Below the pieces are notes generated by a model that worked only from the letters and a program-made list of their open reading frames with translations, was not told the DNA's origin and made no database searches. Shown piece by piece: positions 43,064-51,959 of a stretch of 64,000 nt of DNA. The position numbers were made by a program, and so were the translations under genes. Position 1 is the stretch's first letter. Every line of letters starts with the position of its first letter. The DNA is from Candidatus Avedoeria danica (GTDB lineage Bacteria; Chloroflexota; Anaerolineae; Epilineales; Epilineaceae): the NCBI GenBank assembly GCA_016703025.1, contig JADJCV010000004.1, positions 1,615,501 to 1,679,500 of the forward strand. The letters run 5' to 3'.

Positions 43064-45034
43064 TCATGCCCGCCACCCCAACAACCGCAGCCCGTTCAAC
43101 ACGACGAGCACCGTGCTCCCCTCGTGCGCCAGCACGCCCACCGTCAGCGGCACCCCGATGCCAATCGTGGCGGCGGCGAGGATGACGATCACGCCGACGC
43201 TGAACACGATGTTCTGGGCCACCGTTCGCCGCGCCGCGCGGCCGAGCGCCACGACGTCGACGAGTCGCTCGATCCGATCGCCCATCAACACGACGTCGGC
43301 TGTCTCCATCGCGACATCCGTCCCGCCGCCGCCCATCGCCACGCCGAGCGCGGCCGCAGCCAACGCCGGCGCATCGTTCACGCCGTCACCGACGAAGGCC
43401 ACCGGGCCGTCGACGGCCAGCGCGTGCAATGCCTCGACCTTCTGCACGGGCATGAGCGAGGCATGGATGTCCTCGGCATGGATGCCGACCTGAGCCGCCA
43501 CCGCCGCCGCCACCGCCGCGTTGTCGCCGGTGAGCATGACGATCCGCCGTACGCCGGACCGCCTGAGCCCGGCGACCGTGGCCGCTGCGGTCGGGCGCAC
43601 CTCGTCGGCGACGGCGATCGCGCCCAACGGCGCCTCGTCGCCGCGCGCAACGAGCATGACCGTCTGCCCGGCCGCTTCGAGCCGCGCCACGGCCGCGCCG
43701 GCCGCCCCGCTCATCGTGCCGCGCTCGACGAACAGCTTGGCCCGCCCGACCGTCACCCGCACACCGTCCACCATCGCCTCGACGCCCAGGCCAAGCAGCG
43801 CCTGCGTGTCCGTCGCCGCCGGCAGTGCGATGTCCTTGGCCGTGGCGGCCGCCAGGATCGCGCGGGCGATCAAGTGCCCGCTGTGCGCTTCCGTCGCGGC
43901 GGCCAGTCGCAGGATGTCATCCGCGCCGAGCGCACCGAGCGACACGATCTCGGTCACGATCGGCCGCCCCTGGGTCAGCGTCCCGGTCTTGTCGACGGCA
44001 ACCGTCGTCACCGCCGCCGCGACCTCGAGGTGGGCACCACCTTTGAACAGCACGCCCGAGCGCGCCGCCCGCGCGATGGCCGACAGATACGTCGCCGGTG
44101 TGCTGATGACGAGCGCGCACGGACTGGCGACCACGAGCAGCGTCATCGCCCGATAAAGAGCGACATCCGTCGGCCAGCCGAGGACGAGCGCCGGCACCGC
44201 GAACATGAGCGCGCTCGCGCCGATGACCGCCCAGGCATAGCCGTTGCCGAAGCGGTCGATCATCCGCTGCGTCGGCGCCTGTGACGCCTGGGCATCGGCC
44301 ACGAGGGCGATGATCCGGGCAACCGTCGAGGCCTCGCCGGCCGCGGTGACGCCCACCGTCAGCATGCCGGCGCCGTTCATCGAGGCGGCGAACACCGCAT
44401 CGCCCGGCGCCTTGCCAACCGGAATCGACTCGCCGGTGAGCGCCGAGGCGTCGACGTCGCTGGCGCCGGCCGTGATCGTTCCGTCCGCCGGGATCCGCTC
44501 GCCGGGCTGGACGACGATCGTGTCGCCGATCGCGAGCTGCTCGACCGGCACCCACTCCACGTCACCACTGGGCAGACGGCGGCGGGCGACGTCCGGGCGC
44601 AGCGCCATCAGCCCGTGGATCGCACGCTGGGTTCGGCCCATCGCGAACTGCTGGAGGGCCTCGGATAGCGTGAAGAGAAACAGGAGCACGAGCCCTTCGG
44701 CCGGGGCGCCGATGGCCGCAGCGCCCCATGCCGCCAGGATCATGAGGACGTCGATGTTCAGCTTGCCGACAGCGATGGACTCCCATGCCTTGAAGCCGCC
44801 CGAGACGCTGCCGGTCAACAGCCCGACGACGACGACGCCCCACCACAGCCACGTCGGGCCGCCGAGTGCCTTGACCGCGTAGCCGGCGACGAGCGCGGCG
44901 CCGGTGACGGCCGCGAGCACGGCCAGCCGCGGCCCGGTGAGCCACGCGCCGCGGTCGGCGGCAGGCACCGGGAGGGAGGCGGGCTCGCCAAGAGCGGTGC
45001 GGAGTCGGGTCCAGAGGGTCGTGTTGGTCGTCAT
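43064..45034 (-). CDS. P1B-type heavy-metal ATPase (P1B-4-like)
   Basis: A 656-aa metal-exporting P-type ATPase. It has ALTGESIPVGK, the phosphorylation motif DKTGTLTQG, GDGVNDAPAL and six or seven membrane helices. The membrane motif SPC (in ASPCALVIS) with HEGST in the last helices (VLAHEGSTVLVVLN) is typical of P1B-4 pumps (Co, Zn or Fe; CtpD/CoaT) rather than the CPC copper pumps. There is no N-terminal metal-binding domain. An inverted repeat lies 40 bp upstream. Metal specificity is inferred. Confidence 0.92.
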   Translation of the reverse strand: MTTNTTLWTRLRTALGEPASLPVPAADRGAWLTGPRLAVLAAVTGAALVAGYAVKALGGPTWLWWGVVVVGLLTGSVSGGFKAWESIAVGKLNIDVLMILAAWGAAAIGAPAEGLVLLFLFTLSEALQQFAMGRTQRAIHGLMALRPDVARRRLPSGDVEWVPVEQLAIGDTIVVQPGERIPADGTITAGASDVDASALTGESIPVGKAPGDAVFAASMNGAGMLTVGVTAAGEASTVARIIALVADAQASQAPTQRMIDRFGNGYAWAVIGASALMFAVPALVLGWPTDVALYRAMTLLVVASPCALVISTPATYLSAIARAARSGVLFKGGAHLEVAAAVTTVAVDKTGTLTQGRPIVTEIVSLGALGADDILRLAAATEAHSGHLIARAILAAATAKDIALPAATDTQALLGLGVEAMVDGVRVTVGRAKLFVERGTMSGAAGAAVARLEAAGQTVMLVARGDEAPLGAIAVADEVRPTAAATVAGLRRSGVRRIVMLTGDNAAVAAAVAAQVGIHAEDIHASLMPVQKVEALHALAVDGPVAFVGDGVNDAPALAAAALGVAMGGGGTDVAMETADVVLMGDRIERLVDVVALGRAARRTVAQNIVFSVGVIVILAAATIGIGVPLTVGVLAHEGSTVLVVLNGLRLLGWRA

Positions 45035-45074
45035 GGGACAAGGCTAACGGATGGGGGGCGAACGGGGCAAGGAT

Positions 45075-45103
45075 GGTCGGGCGGGGAGGCTCTCCCCCCG
45101 ACC
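45075..45103. promoter_or_regulatory. Inverted repeat upstream of the metal ATPase
   Basis: GGTCGG-GC-GGGGAG pairs with CTCCCC-CCGACC (12 bp, one 2-nt bulge). It lies in the divergent gap 40 bp upstream of the ATPase ATG. It could be an operator for a metal sensor or a leader hairpin; unproved. Confidence 0.35.
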
Positions 45104-45106
45104 CAA

Positions 45107-45144
45107 TCGCCCCGCGGTATACAAGTCGCCCCGCGGTATACTTG
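45107..45144. repeat. Tandem duplication of a 19-bp unit upstream of the M20 peptidase
   Basis: Copies 45107-45125 and 45126-45144 differ at one base (TATACAAG/TATACTTG). Each contains a TATAC -10-like hexamer (TATACA, TATACT), 45-70 bp before the ATG. Confidence 0.75.
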
Positions 45145-45189
45145 ACGCCCTCCCTCATCCGAACCCTCGCCCCTCCCGGAGCACCCTGC

Positions 45190-46629
45190 ATGCCCACGCC
45201 CACCGCCCTTGCCGCCGACCCGCGCCTCACCGCCGCCCTGGCCGCGGCGCACGCCGACCGCGCGGGCGCACTCGCCCGCCTCGTCGAGCTGCTGCGCATC
45301 CCGAGCGTCAGCACGGTGCCGGAGCACGCCCCGGACGTGCGCGCCGCGGCGGCGTGGGTGGCCGCGCGGATGCGGTCGGCGGGGCTGACGGGCGTGCGGA
45401 TCGACGACACGCCGCGGCACCCGGTGGTTTACGGCGAGCGGATCGTCGATGCGTCAAGGCCGACCGTCCTCATCTACGGCCACTACGACGTCCAGCCGGT
45501 GGATCCGCTCGACCTTTGGCAGACGCCGCCGTTCGAGCCCACCGAGCGCGACGGCGCGCTGTATGCCCGCGGCAGCTCGGACGACAAGGGCCAGGTGATG
45601 GCGAACCTCGAGGCGATCGCCGCCTGGGAGGCCACCGGCGGCCTGCCCGTAAACGTGAAGCTCGTCATCGAAGGCGAGGAGGAGATCGGCAGCCCGAACC
45701 TGGAGGGGTGGATGCGCGCGCACGCCGACGCGCTCGCCGCCGACGTCGCGCTCGTGAGCGACACGGCCATCCTGGCACCGGGAACGCCGAGCATCGTCTA
45801 CGCGCTGCGCGGGCTGTGCTACGTCGAGATCGAGGTCGAAGGGCCGCGGCGCGACCTGCACTCGGGCCAATACGGCGGCGCCGTGGCGAACCCGGCGAAT
45901 GCGCTGTGCCACATTGTGAACCAGCTGCTCGATCAGGCGACGGGGCGCATTCTCATCCCGGGGTTCTACGACCGCGTTCGCCCGATCGACCCGGCCGAGC
46001 GCGCCGAGCTCGCCCGCGCGCCGTTCGACCTCGGCGCGTTCGGTGGTGCGACGGGCGATGCCGGCGGCTGGGGCGACGCGGACTACAGCATCGTCGAACG
46101 CCTCGGGGCACGGCCGACGCTGGACGTGAACGGGCTCGTCAGCGGCTGGACGGGCGCGGGCGCCAAGACGGTGCTGCCGGCGAAGGCGCTGGCCAAGGTC
46201 AGCATGCGGCTCGTGCCGGACCAGGACCCGGACGAGATCGTGGCCTTGATCACGGAGCACGTCGCTTCGATCGCCCCGCCGCACGTCAAGGTGACGGTGC
46301 GCAACCTGCACGGTGCCCGCCCGGCGCTCGCGGATCGGGACACGGTGGCGATCCGAGCCGCCGCGGCGGCGTACGAGATCGGCTTCGGCCGGGCGCCGTA
46401 TTACATGCGCGAGGGCGGCTCGATCCCGGTCGTGGCCCTCATGGCCGACGTGCTCGGCATCGACACCGTCCTGATGGGCTTCGGCCTGCCGGACGACAAC
46501 CTGCATGCGCCCAACGAACGCTTCGTGCTGGACCAGTACGAGCGCGGCGTCGACACCGCCATCGCGTTCCATGCGGCGCTGGCGGCGGGCAGCGGCGTTG
46601 AGACCGACAACGAGGGGGCGGCGCGATGA
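45190..46629 (+). CDS. M20 family dipeptidase/deacylase
   Basis: A 479-aa zinc peptidase of the M20 family (CNDP/dipeptidase group). The metal and catalytic motifs are YGHYDVQPVD, ARGSSDDKGQ, EGEEEIGSP, VSDT and the dimerisation domain with RDLHSG. GGSIPVV and NLHAPNERF complete the site. The likely activity is hydrolysis of dipeptides or N-acyl amino acids in the cytoplasm. ATG 45190 has GGAG upstream. It overlaps the next membrane gene (ATGA). Confidence 0.95.
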   Translation: MPTPTALAADPRLTAALAAAHADRAGALARLVELLRIPSVSTVPEHAPDVRAAAAWVAARMRSAGLTGVRIDDTPRHPVVYGERIVDASRPTVLIYGHYDVQPVDPLDLWQTPPFEPTERDGALYARGSSDDKGQVMANLEAIAAWEATGGLPVNVKLVIEGEEEIGSPNLEGWMRAHADALAADVALVSDTAILAPGTPSIVYALRGLCYVEIEVEGPRRDLHSGQYGGAVANPANALCHIVNQLLDQATGRILIPGFYDRVRPIDPAERAELARAPFDLGAFGGATGDAGGWGDADYSIVERLGARPTLDVNGLVSGWTGAGAKTVLPAKALAKVSMRLVPDQDPDEIVALITEHVASIAPPHVKVTVRNLHGARPALADRDTVAIRAAAAAYEIGFGRAPYYMREGGSIPVVALMADVLGIDTVLMGFGLPDDNLHAPNERFVLDQYERGVDTAIAFHAALAAGSGVETDNEGAAR

Positions 46630-47003
46630 GCATCGCCCTGCTGCACGCCACGCTGTCGCGCACCGCATTGTTCTTCACGGGGGCGATGGGCGTTTGGTCG
46701 CTCTGGCTCGTCGCGCGCAACCGCGGTCTGGACGGACGCTTCATGGGCGCCCTCGTCATCGGCGAGACGCTGATGGTCCTCCAGATCGTGCTCGGCCTCG
46801 CGCTCAGTCTCGAACGCGGTTGGGACGCAGTCCGCTACCTCCACGTGCTATATGGTGTGCTGGCCGCGCTGATGTGGCCGTTCGTCTACACGTTCGCGCC
46901 GCGCGACGGCAGTCGGCGGGAGGCGGTGATGTTCAGCGCGACGACGTTCTTTCTGTTCCTGCTGCTCGTGCGGGCGGTGACGACTGCCGTGGCGCCGCGC
47001 TAG
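46626..47003 (+). CDS. Small four-helix membrane protein
   Basis: A 125-aa protein with four hydrophobic segments (about 10-27, 40-62, 75-92, 100-118) and conserved-looking LHVLYGVLAALMWPF in the third. It has the look of uncharacterised membrane proteins from Chloroflexota. It overlaps the M20 peptidase stop by four bases, and so is translationally coupled to it. No function can be assigned. Confidence 0.7.
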   Translation: MSIALLHATLSRTALFFTGAMGVWSLWLVARNRGLDGRFMGALVIGETLMVLQIVLGLALSLERGWDAVRYLHVLYGVLAALMWPFVYTFAPRDGSRREAVMFSATTFFLFLLLVRAVTTAVAPR

Positions 47004-47025
47004 CCGCGGACCCTGCGACCGCACG

Positions 47026-47053
47026 TGGTTGACCCCACCTGGTTGACCGCACC
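47026..47053. repeat. 14-bp tandem duplication upstream of tatA
   Basis: The copies TGGTTGACCCCACC and TGGTTGACCGCACC (13 of 14 identical) abut. Each holds TTGACC, a possible -35. It falls in the short gap before tatA. Confidence 0.65.
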
Positions 47054-47089
47054 ACACATCGGCGAGCGCGAAGCGAAGCGGAGCGTGCC

Positions 47090-47650
47090 CTGTTCAACAT
47101 CAACGGCTGGGAGTTCGTCTTCGTGGCGATCCTCTTCCTGCTGCTCTTCGGCCCCGAGAAACTGCCGACCGTCATCGTCGAGGGGATGCGGATGTTCCGA
47201 CAGCTCCGCTCGGCGGCCGAGGAGGCCACCGGCGAGATCCGCCGCGAGTTCGAGGCGGCGGCCAGCGAGATCGAGGCGGCCAAGAAGGAGCTGACGTCGG
47301 CGGTCGACGAGGTCCAACGCTTCGGCGCCGAGACGCGCGCATTGGTGGACGAGGCGCAGCGGGAGGCGGTGACGGGCGGGTCGACGGGGAGCGCAGCGTC
47401 GTCGGATGCGGCGACGATGCATTCGGATGCGGCGACGATGGGTACGGTGGCGACCGGCGAATCGACTTCGTCCGGTGCGGCGACGGACGATGTCGGCTCG
47501 ATCCTGCCGCCCGACATGGCGGAGATGATGCGGGTGCACGATGTGGACCCGGCGGAGCATGCGATCGAGGCCATGGGCGGGCCAAGCCGCGGGGCGGAGC
47601 GCGCACCTGAGCCGACGGCCGCCGAGACTTCACCCGAGGTCGACGAATGA
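47090..47650 (+). CDS. tatA: Twin-arginine translocation protein TatA/TatB
   Basis: A 186-aa Tat component: a transmembrane segment ending in FGPEKLP, an amphipathic helix (TVIVEGMRMFRQLRSAAEEA), a long charged helix and an acidic Ser/Ala tail. The only full-length start is CTG 47090, giving LFNINGWEFVFVAILFLLLFGPEKLP. It has GGAG six bases upstream, and no ATG/GTG/TTG occurs between the preceding stop at 47030 and GTG 47123. GTG 47123 would leave only half the membrane helix. A CTG start is therefore likely but unusual. It overlaps tatC (ATGA). Confidence 0.85.
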   Translation: MFNINGWEFVFVAILFLLLFGPEKLPTVIVEGMRMFRQLRSAAEEATGEIRREFEAAASEIEAAKKELTSAVDEVQRFGAETRALVDEAQREAVTGGSTGSAASSDAATMHSDAATMGTVATGESTSSGAATDDVGSILPPDMAEMMRVHDVDPAEHAIEAMGGPSRGAERAPEPTAAETSPEVDE

Positions 47651-48390
47651 CGACTGCCACACCCCTGCCCGCGATGCCCCTGATGGAGCACCTGCGCGAG
47701 CTGCGCAAGCGGCTGATGTGGGCCGTCGGGTCGGTGTTCCTCGGCATGCTCGTCGGGCTCGGGTTCTCGAAGGCGGTCATCAACGGCCTGATCGGGATGT
47801 GCACCGCCTGCCCGGAAATGGTCGTCTCGCAGCCGCTCGAGGGCTTCACGACGTACTTCCGCGTGGCGCTCATGCTCGGCATCTGCATCGCCATGCCGAT
47901 GCTTGTCTACCAACTCGTGGCGTTCGTGATGCCGGCGCTGATGCCTTCCGAGCGCAAGTGGCTCTACATCTTCCTTCCGGGCGCGTTCGTGCTCTTCGTC
48001 TTCGGCCTGCTTTTCGGCTACTACATCGTCTTCCCGCGGACGATCAACTTCCTGATCAAGTTCCTGGACGGCAGCGCCACCGCGCAGATCACGGGCGGCG
48101 AAATCCAGATCGTCCCGCGCCCGCAGCTCAGCCTCTACATCGCGTTCTTCACGAACCTGCTCATGATCATCGGCCTGACGTTCGAGACGCCGCTGATCGT
48201 CCTCCTGTTGGCCAAGCTGCGCTTGGTCACGACGAAGACCCTCGGCCGCTACCGCCGCCACGCCGTCCTCGTGATGGCCGTCTCCGCCGCCATCCTGACG
48301 CCGACGCCGGATCCGTTCACGATGTTGATGGTGTTGGTGCCGATGTACTTGTTGTATGAGCTGGGCATCGTTCTTGCTCGCTTCGCGTGA
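47647..48390 (+). CDS. tatC: Sec-independent translocase TatC
   Basis: A 247-aa, six-helix TatC. MEHLRELRKRLMW is the conserved N-terminal signal-binding region, EGFTTYFRVAL and FETPLIVLLLAK follow, and the C-terminal TPTPDPFTMLMVLVPMYLLYELG is diagnostic. It forms the receptor for twin-arginine signals with the TatA-type protein encoded just upstream. Confidence 0.97.
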   Translation: MTTATPLPAMPLMEHLRELRKRLMWAVGSVFLGMLVGLGFSKAVINGLIGMCTACPEMVVSQPLEGFTTYFRVALMLGICIAMPMLVYQLVAFVMPALMPSERKWLYIFLPGAFVLFVFGLLFGYYIVFPRTINFLIKFLDGSATAQITGGEIQIVPRPQLSLYIAFFTNLLMIIGLTFETPLIVLLLAKLRLVTTKTLGRYRRHAVLVMAVSAAILTPTPDPFTMLMVLVPMYLLYELGIVLARFA

Positions 48391-49985
48391 ACGTTCGAAG
48401 GATCAACGGTGCCCGCGACGCGACAAGGCGGCCTGCGATGACCCACTCGCCGATACATGACGCCCGAGGATCGGGGCGACGACTGGCTGTCCTGATCGTC
48501 GTCGCAGCCACCGGATTGGCGAGCCAGTTCGCTTGGCGGACGCCTCCGTGGCAGGCGCCCGACGAGCCGGCTCACGCCAACTATGTCGTTCAGTTGGCAC
48601 TTCGGGCACCCGAGTGGCCGGTGATTGGGCCGGGCGACTGGGTTCCCGCGCGTCTGGACACCGTTCAGCACGATCCTAACGCACCTTACGGCCGGAGTCC
48701 CAAGTGGGAGGGCCTGACCTACGAGGATCACCAGCCGCCTCTCTACTATGCGCTCATGGCGCCGCTCTTCATGGGATGGCGGACGGGGAATGGGCTTGAG
48801 TGCCGTGATCACTGGGGGGTCGACATCCCATTGCTCTCCTGCGACGCAATGGTCGCAATCATCATCCGCTGGCTGTCGATTCCGCTCTTTTGGCTGACCC
48901 TGGTCCTCGCTTGGCAGACCGTCGTCATGATGTTGCCTGCCCATCGCGCGGTGAGTCACGCGGTCATGGCGTTCGTCGCGTTCGTGCCGATGTCGGCCTA
49001 CATGGCGGCCAGCGCCAACAACGACGCCCTCGCCAACCTCGTCATGGCCCTCGCCCTCCTCGCCGCCGTCCACCGCCTCGCCGGCCGCACCACGCGCCGC
49101 CGTTATGTCGTGTGGGCCGGCCTCATCTGGAGCGTGGCGCTCCTTACGAAGCTGACGGTCTACCCGGTCATCCTGCCGCTCGCCGCGGCCGAGGTCCTGC
49201 GCACACGGCGCGAAGGCGCACCCATTCGCGAAGCGGTCGCGCCTGCCGCCAAGAGCGGTGCGCTCGGCCTCCTCATCGCCGCGCCGTGGTTCATCCGCAA
49301 CATGTTCGTCTACGGTGTCACCGACCCGTTCGGCCTCGCCGCGCACGACCGCGTCGTCGTCGGGCAGCCGCGGACGGCGGACTGGATCGCGGAGCATGGC
49401 TGGGGCGCGTACCTGGAGCGGGCGGTCGTGTTCACGTTCGACAGCTTCTGGGGCGTGTTCGGGTGGATGGCGGCGTTCATGGACCGGCGGATCTACATCG
49501 TGCTCGCGCTGGCCTCGGTGATCATGATGATCGGGTTCGCGGGTTACGTTCGGCGGGCATGGCGCGCTTCCCGCACCGGTCGCGGCATCGACATCGACAT
49601 CGGCGACATGGGCGACGTTGACCGGCGACGCGTCGACGACAGCGACGTCGACGGCGGAAGCGACAGCGACGTCGGCCCGCTCCAGCGCGACGTCGTCGTC
49701 GTCTTCGGCCTCGTCGTGGCGACGACGGTCGGCGGCTACCTCTGGTACAACCTGACCTTCGTCCAACACCAAGGCCGCTATCTCTTCCCGGCGCTGATCC
49801 CGATCGCCACCGCCGCCATGCTCGGCATCCGCGAGTGGGCGCGCTGGCTGGCGAAGGCGGTGCGGCGGCCGGCCTGGGCGGAGGGGATCGCGGCGGCCGG
49901 GATGGCGGCGTTCGACGCGGGGCTGCTGGCGACGTCGGTGTGGGCGCTGGTGCACGTCATCCCGACGCTCTGGCCGGGAGGGTAG
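48387..49985 (+). CDS. GT39/DUF2142-like polytopic glycosyltransferase
   Basis: A 532-aa membrane protein with about ten helices. The first loop has APDEPAHANYVV, a DE-H type motif of GT-C glycosyltransferases, and later YEDHQPPLYYALMAPL. The conserved AASANNDALANL is typical of the DUF2142/GT39 group. An acidic low-complexity loop (DIDIGDMGDVDRRRVDDSD) near residue 400 interrupts. GTG 48387 overlaps the tatC stop but has no clear SD; ATG 48438 is the alternative. The acceptor and donor are unknown. Confidence 0.82.
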   Translation: MNVRRINGARDATRRPAMTHSPIHDARGSGRRLAVLIVVAATGLASQFAWRTPPWQAPDEPAHANYVVQLALRAPEWPVIGPGDWVPARLDTVQHDPNAPYGRSPKWEGLTYEDHQPPLYYALMAPLFMGWRTGNGLECRDHWGVDIPLLSCDAMVAIIIRWLSIPLFWLTLVLAWQTVVMMLPAHRAVSHAVMAFVAFVPMSAYMAASANNDALANLVMALALLAAVHRLAGRTTRRRYVVWAGLIWSVALLTKLTVYPVILPLAAAEVLRTRREGAPIREAVAPAAKSGALGLLIAAPWFIRNMFVYGVTDPFGLAAHDRVVVGQPRTADWIAEHGWGAYLERAVVFTFDSFWGVFGWMAAFMDRRIYIVLALASVIMMIGFAGYVRRAWRASRTGRGIDIDIGDMGDVDRRRVDDSDVDGGSDSDVGPLQRDVVVVFGLVVATTVGGYLWYNLTFVQHQGRYLFPALIPIATAAMLGIREWARWLAKAVRRPAWAEGIAAAGMAAFDAGLLATSVWALVHVIPTLWPGG

Positions 49986-50026
49986 CGGGGGAAGGGCGGC
50001 GACGGTGGCCGAGGGGTGTGTGGCCG

Positions 50027-50035
50027 TGCTACACT
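50027..50035 (+). promoter_or_regulatory. Extended -10 promoter upstream of the PIN-TRAM gene
   Basis: TGCTACACT (TG-N-TACACT), about 280 bp before ATG 50316. No other features were recognised in the 330-bp gap (49986-50315), which has no convincing frame and is GC-rich. Confidence 0.4.
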
Positions 50036-50315
50036 CCAGGCGCGTCTCGGTCAAGACCATTCATCCAGATGCGCATTCGCATCGCCCTTCATCCGACCGG
50101 CACAGCACCTGATGGACACCGCGCAAGCCACTGACCACGCCCCGCATCGCCCGAGCGCCCCGCCGCACCGTGCCCGTGGCACCGTGCGACGGCCGCGCGC
50201 GCGGCTCTGCCCGTGACCCGCGCGACGGACGCCGTCGGCTGCAACGCCTGACCGGCTCCGCATCGCTCCTGCTGTGGCGGTCCCGATTGCCCCTCGTGGC
50301 AGACGGGAGTACCGC

Positions 50316-51455
50316 ATGAGAAATCGTCGATACGTCACTTGGGTCCGGCTTGCCGGCGCGCTGACGTTGGCCATCGTCGGCTACAGCGCCGGCGCGGCCT
50401 TGTTGCCGGCGGACGTTGCCAAGCAGATCGCCGAGTCGCTGAACGCCGGCAACATCGGCGGCATCCAAGAGGTCACGCTCGTCAACCTGGCGTTCGCGAC
50501 GTCGTTCGCCCTGTTCGGCTTCGGCATCGGCTACCTCTTCACGCCGACGATACTCCGGCCGCTGTTCGAGATCCGCACCGAGCTCGCCGAAGCGCCGCCG
50601 GCGACGCTGGCCGGCGCGGCGCTCGGGCTGATGATCGGGCTCCTCTTGTCGGCCCTGCTCACACCGGCCCTTGCGCGCCTGCCCGCGCCGTTCAACCGCT
50701 TCCTGCCCTTCGGATCGGCGCTCGTCCTCGGCTACCTCGGCGCGAGCATCGTCGGCCGCAACCCGAACGCCTATCTGTCCGTCCTCTCACGCATCCTGTC
50801 CGGCAAGGGCCTCGAAGACCAGTCCGGGCGCTACATCCTCCTTGACACGTCCGTCATCATCGACGGCCGGATCGCGGACGTGGCCGAGACCGGGTTCATC
50901 GACAAGACGCTTCTCGTCCCGCGCTTCATCCTGGCCGAGCTGCAGCAGATCGCCGACTCGTCCGACGGCCTGCGCCGCAACCGCGGTCGGCGGGGACTCG
51001 AGATCCTGAACCGGCTGCAGAACTCGAAGGCCGTTCAAGTCGAGATCACGGACAAGGACGCCCCCGGCACGCACGAGGTCGACCGAAAGCTCGTGCGGCT
51101 GGCCCAGGACCTCAACTGCCCGGTGATGACGAACGACTACAACTTGAACCGCGTCGCCGCCATCGAGAGCGTCCGCGCGTTGAACCTGAACGAGCTGTCG
51201 AACGCCGTCAAGACGATCCTCCTGCCCGGCGAGCAGATGGATATCCGGATCATCCAGGAAGGGAAGGAGTTCGGCCAGGGCGTCGGCTATCTCGAGGACG
51301 GCACGATGGTCGTCGTCGAGGGCGGGCGCGATCACGTGGACGAGATGCTCGACGTCACGGTGACGCGCGTGCTGCAGACCGTCGCCGGCCGGATGATCTT
51401 CGCCCAGGCCGCGGGCGCCGCGAACGCCCTTCCCTCGCAAAGGACCACCCCATGA
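50316..51455 (+). CDS. PIN-TRAM domain membrane protein (YacL-like)
   Basis: A 379-aa protein: four hydrophobic N-terminal helices (about 1-150), then a PIN nuclease-like domain (LLDTSVIIDGRI near 176, ELQQIADSSD, MTNDYNLNRVA) and a TRAM RNA-binding domain at the end (QGVGYLEDGTMVVVEGG). This matches Bacillus YacL and its relatives. It is proposed to act on RNA at the membrane. ATG 50316 has GGGAG six bases upstream. It is coupled to ridA by a four-base overlap. Confidence 0.93.
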   Translation: MRNRRYVTWVRLAGALTLAIVGYSAGAALLPADVAKQIAESLNAGNIGGIQEVTLVNLAFATSFALFGFGIGYLFTPTILRPLFEIRTELAEAPPATLAGAALGLMIGLLLSALLTPALARLPAPFNRFLPFGSALVLGYLGASIVGRNPNAYLSVLSRILSGKGLEDQSGRYILLDTSVIIDGRIADVAETGFIDKTLLVPRFILAELQQIADSSDGLRRNRGRRGLEILNRLQNSKAVQVEITDKDAPGTHEVDRKLVRLAQDLNCPVMTNDYNLNRVAAIESVRALNLNELSNAVKTILLPGEQMDIRIIQEGKEFGQGVGYLEDGTMVVVEGGRDHVDEMLDVTVTRVLQTVAGRMIFAQAAGAANALPSQRTTP

Positions 51456-51883
51456 CCACCGAGCCCCTCCCCCGCATCATCGACCCCGGCGTCGGCCACC
51501 ACCACACCGTCATCTCCACCGACAAGGCGCCCTCCGCCATCGGCCCGTACTCCCAGGCCGTCCGCGTCGACCTGACCGTCTTCTGCTCCGGCCAGGTGCC
51601 GATCGATCCGGCCACCGGCCAGCTCGTGGATGGCGATATCAGCGTCCAGACGCGGCAGGCGCTGACGAACCTGGCGGCGGTCCTCGACGCTGCCGGATCG
51701 GGGCTGGACCGCGTGCTGAAAACCACGGTGTTCCTGATCGATATGGATGACTTCCAGGCGATGAACACCGTGTACGCCGACAGCTTTCCAAGCGCGCCGC
51801 CCGCCCGCTCGACGATCGCCGTCAAGGCGCTGCCGCGCGGCGCACGGGTCGAGATCGAGGCGATCGCGCTCGCCAAGTCATGA
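51452..51883 (+). CDS. ridA: RidA-family enamine/imine deaminase
   Basis: A 143-aa trimeric deaminase that removes reactive 2-aminoacrylate-type enamines. APSAIGPYSQAV and the catalytic Arg in PPARSTIAV with VEIEAIA at the end are the family signatures. The N-terminal 20 residues (EPLPRIIDPGVGHH) are an extension. It overlaps the upstream PIN-TRAM gene. Confidence 0.95.
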   Translation: MTTEPLPRIIDPGVGHHHTVISTDKAPSAIGPYSQAVRVDLTVFCSGQVPIDPATGQLVDGDISVQTRQALTNLAAVLDAAGSGLDRVLKTTVFLIDMDDFQAMNTVYADSFPSAPPARSTIAVKALPRGARVEIEAIALAKS

Positions 51884-51922
51884 CGCCTCGCCTCGGATTC
51901 ATGCAGCGACTGCCCGATGCGG

Positions 51923-51928
51923 TATAAT
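51923..51928 (+). promoter_or_regulatory. rpsA promoter -10 box
   Basis: A perfect TATAAT 31 bp before ATG 51960. The expected -35 at about 51898-51905 (TTCATG) is poor. It is the best consensus -10 in the window and fits a strongly expressed gene. Confidence 0.6.
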
Positions 51929-51959
51929 CGCGCGCATCTCTGTGTGTGAGGAAGACTGA

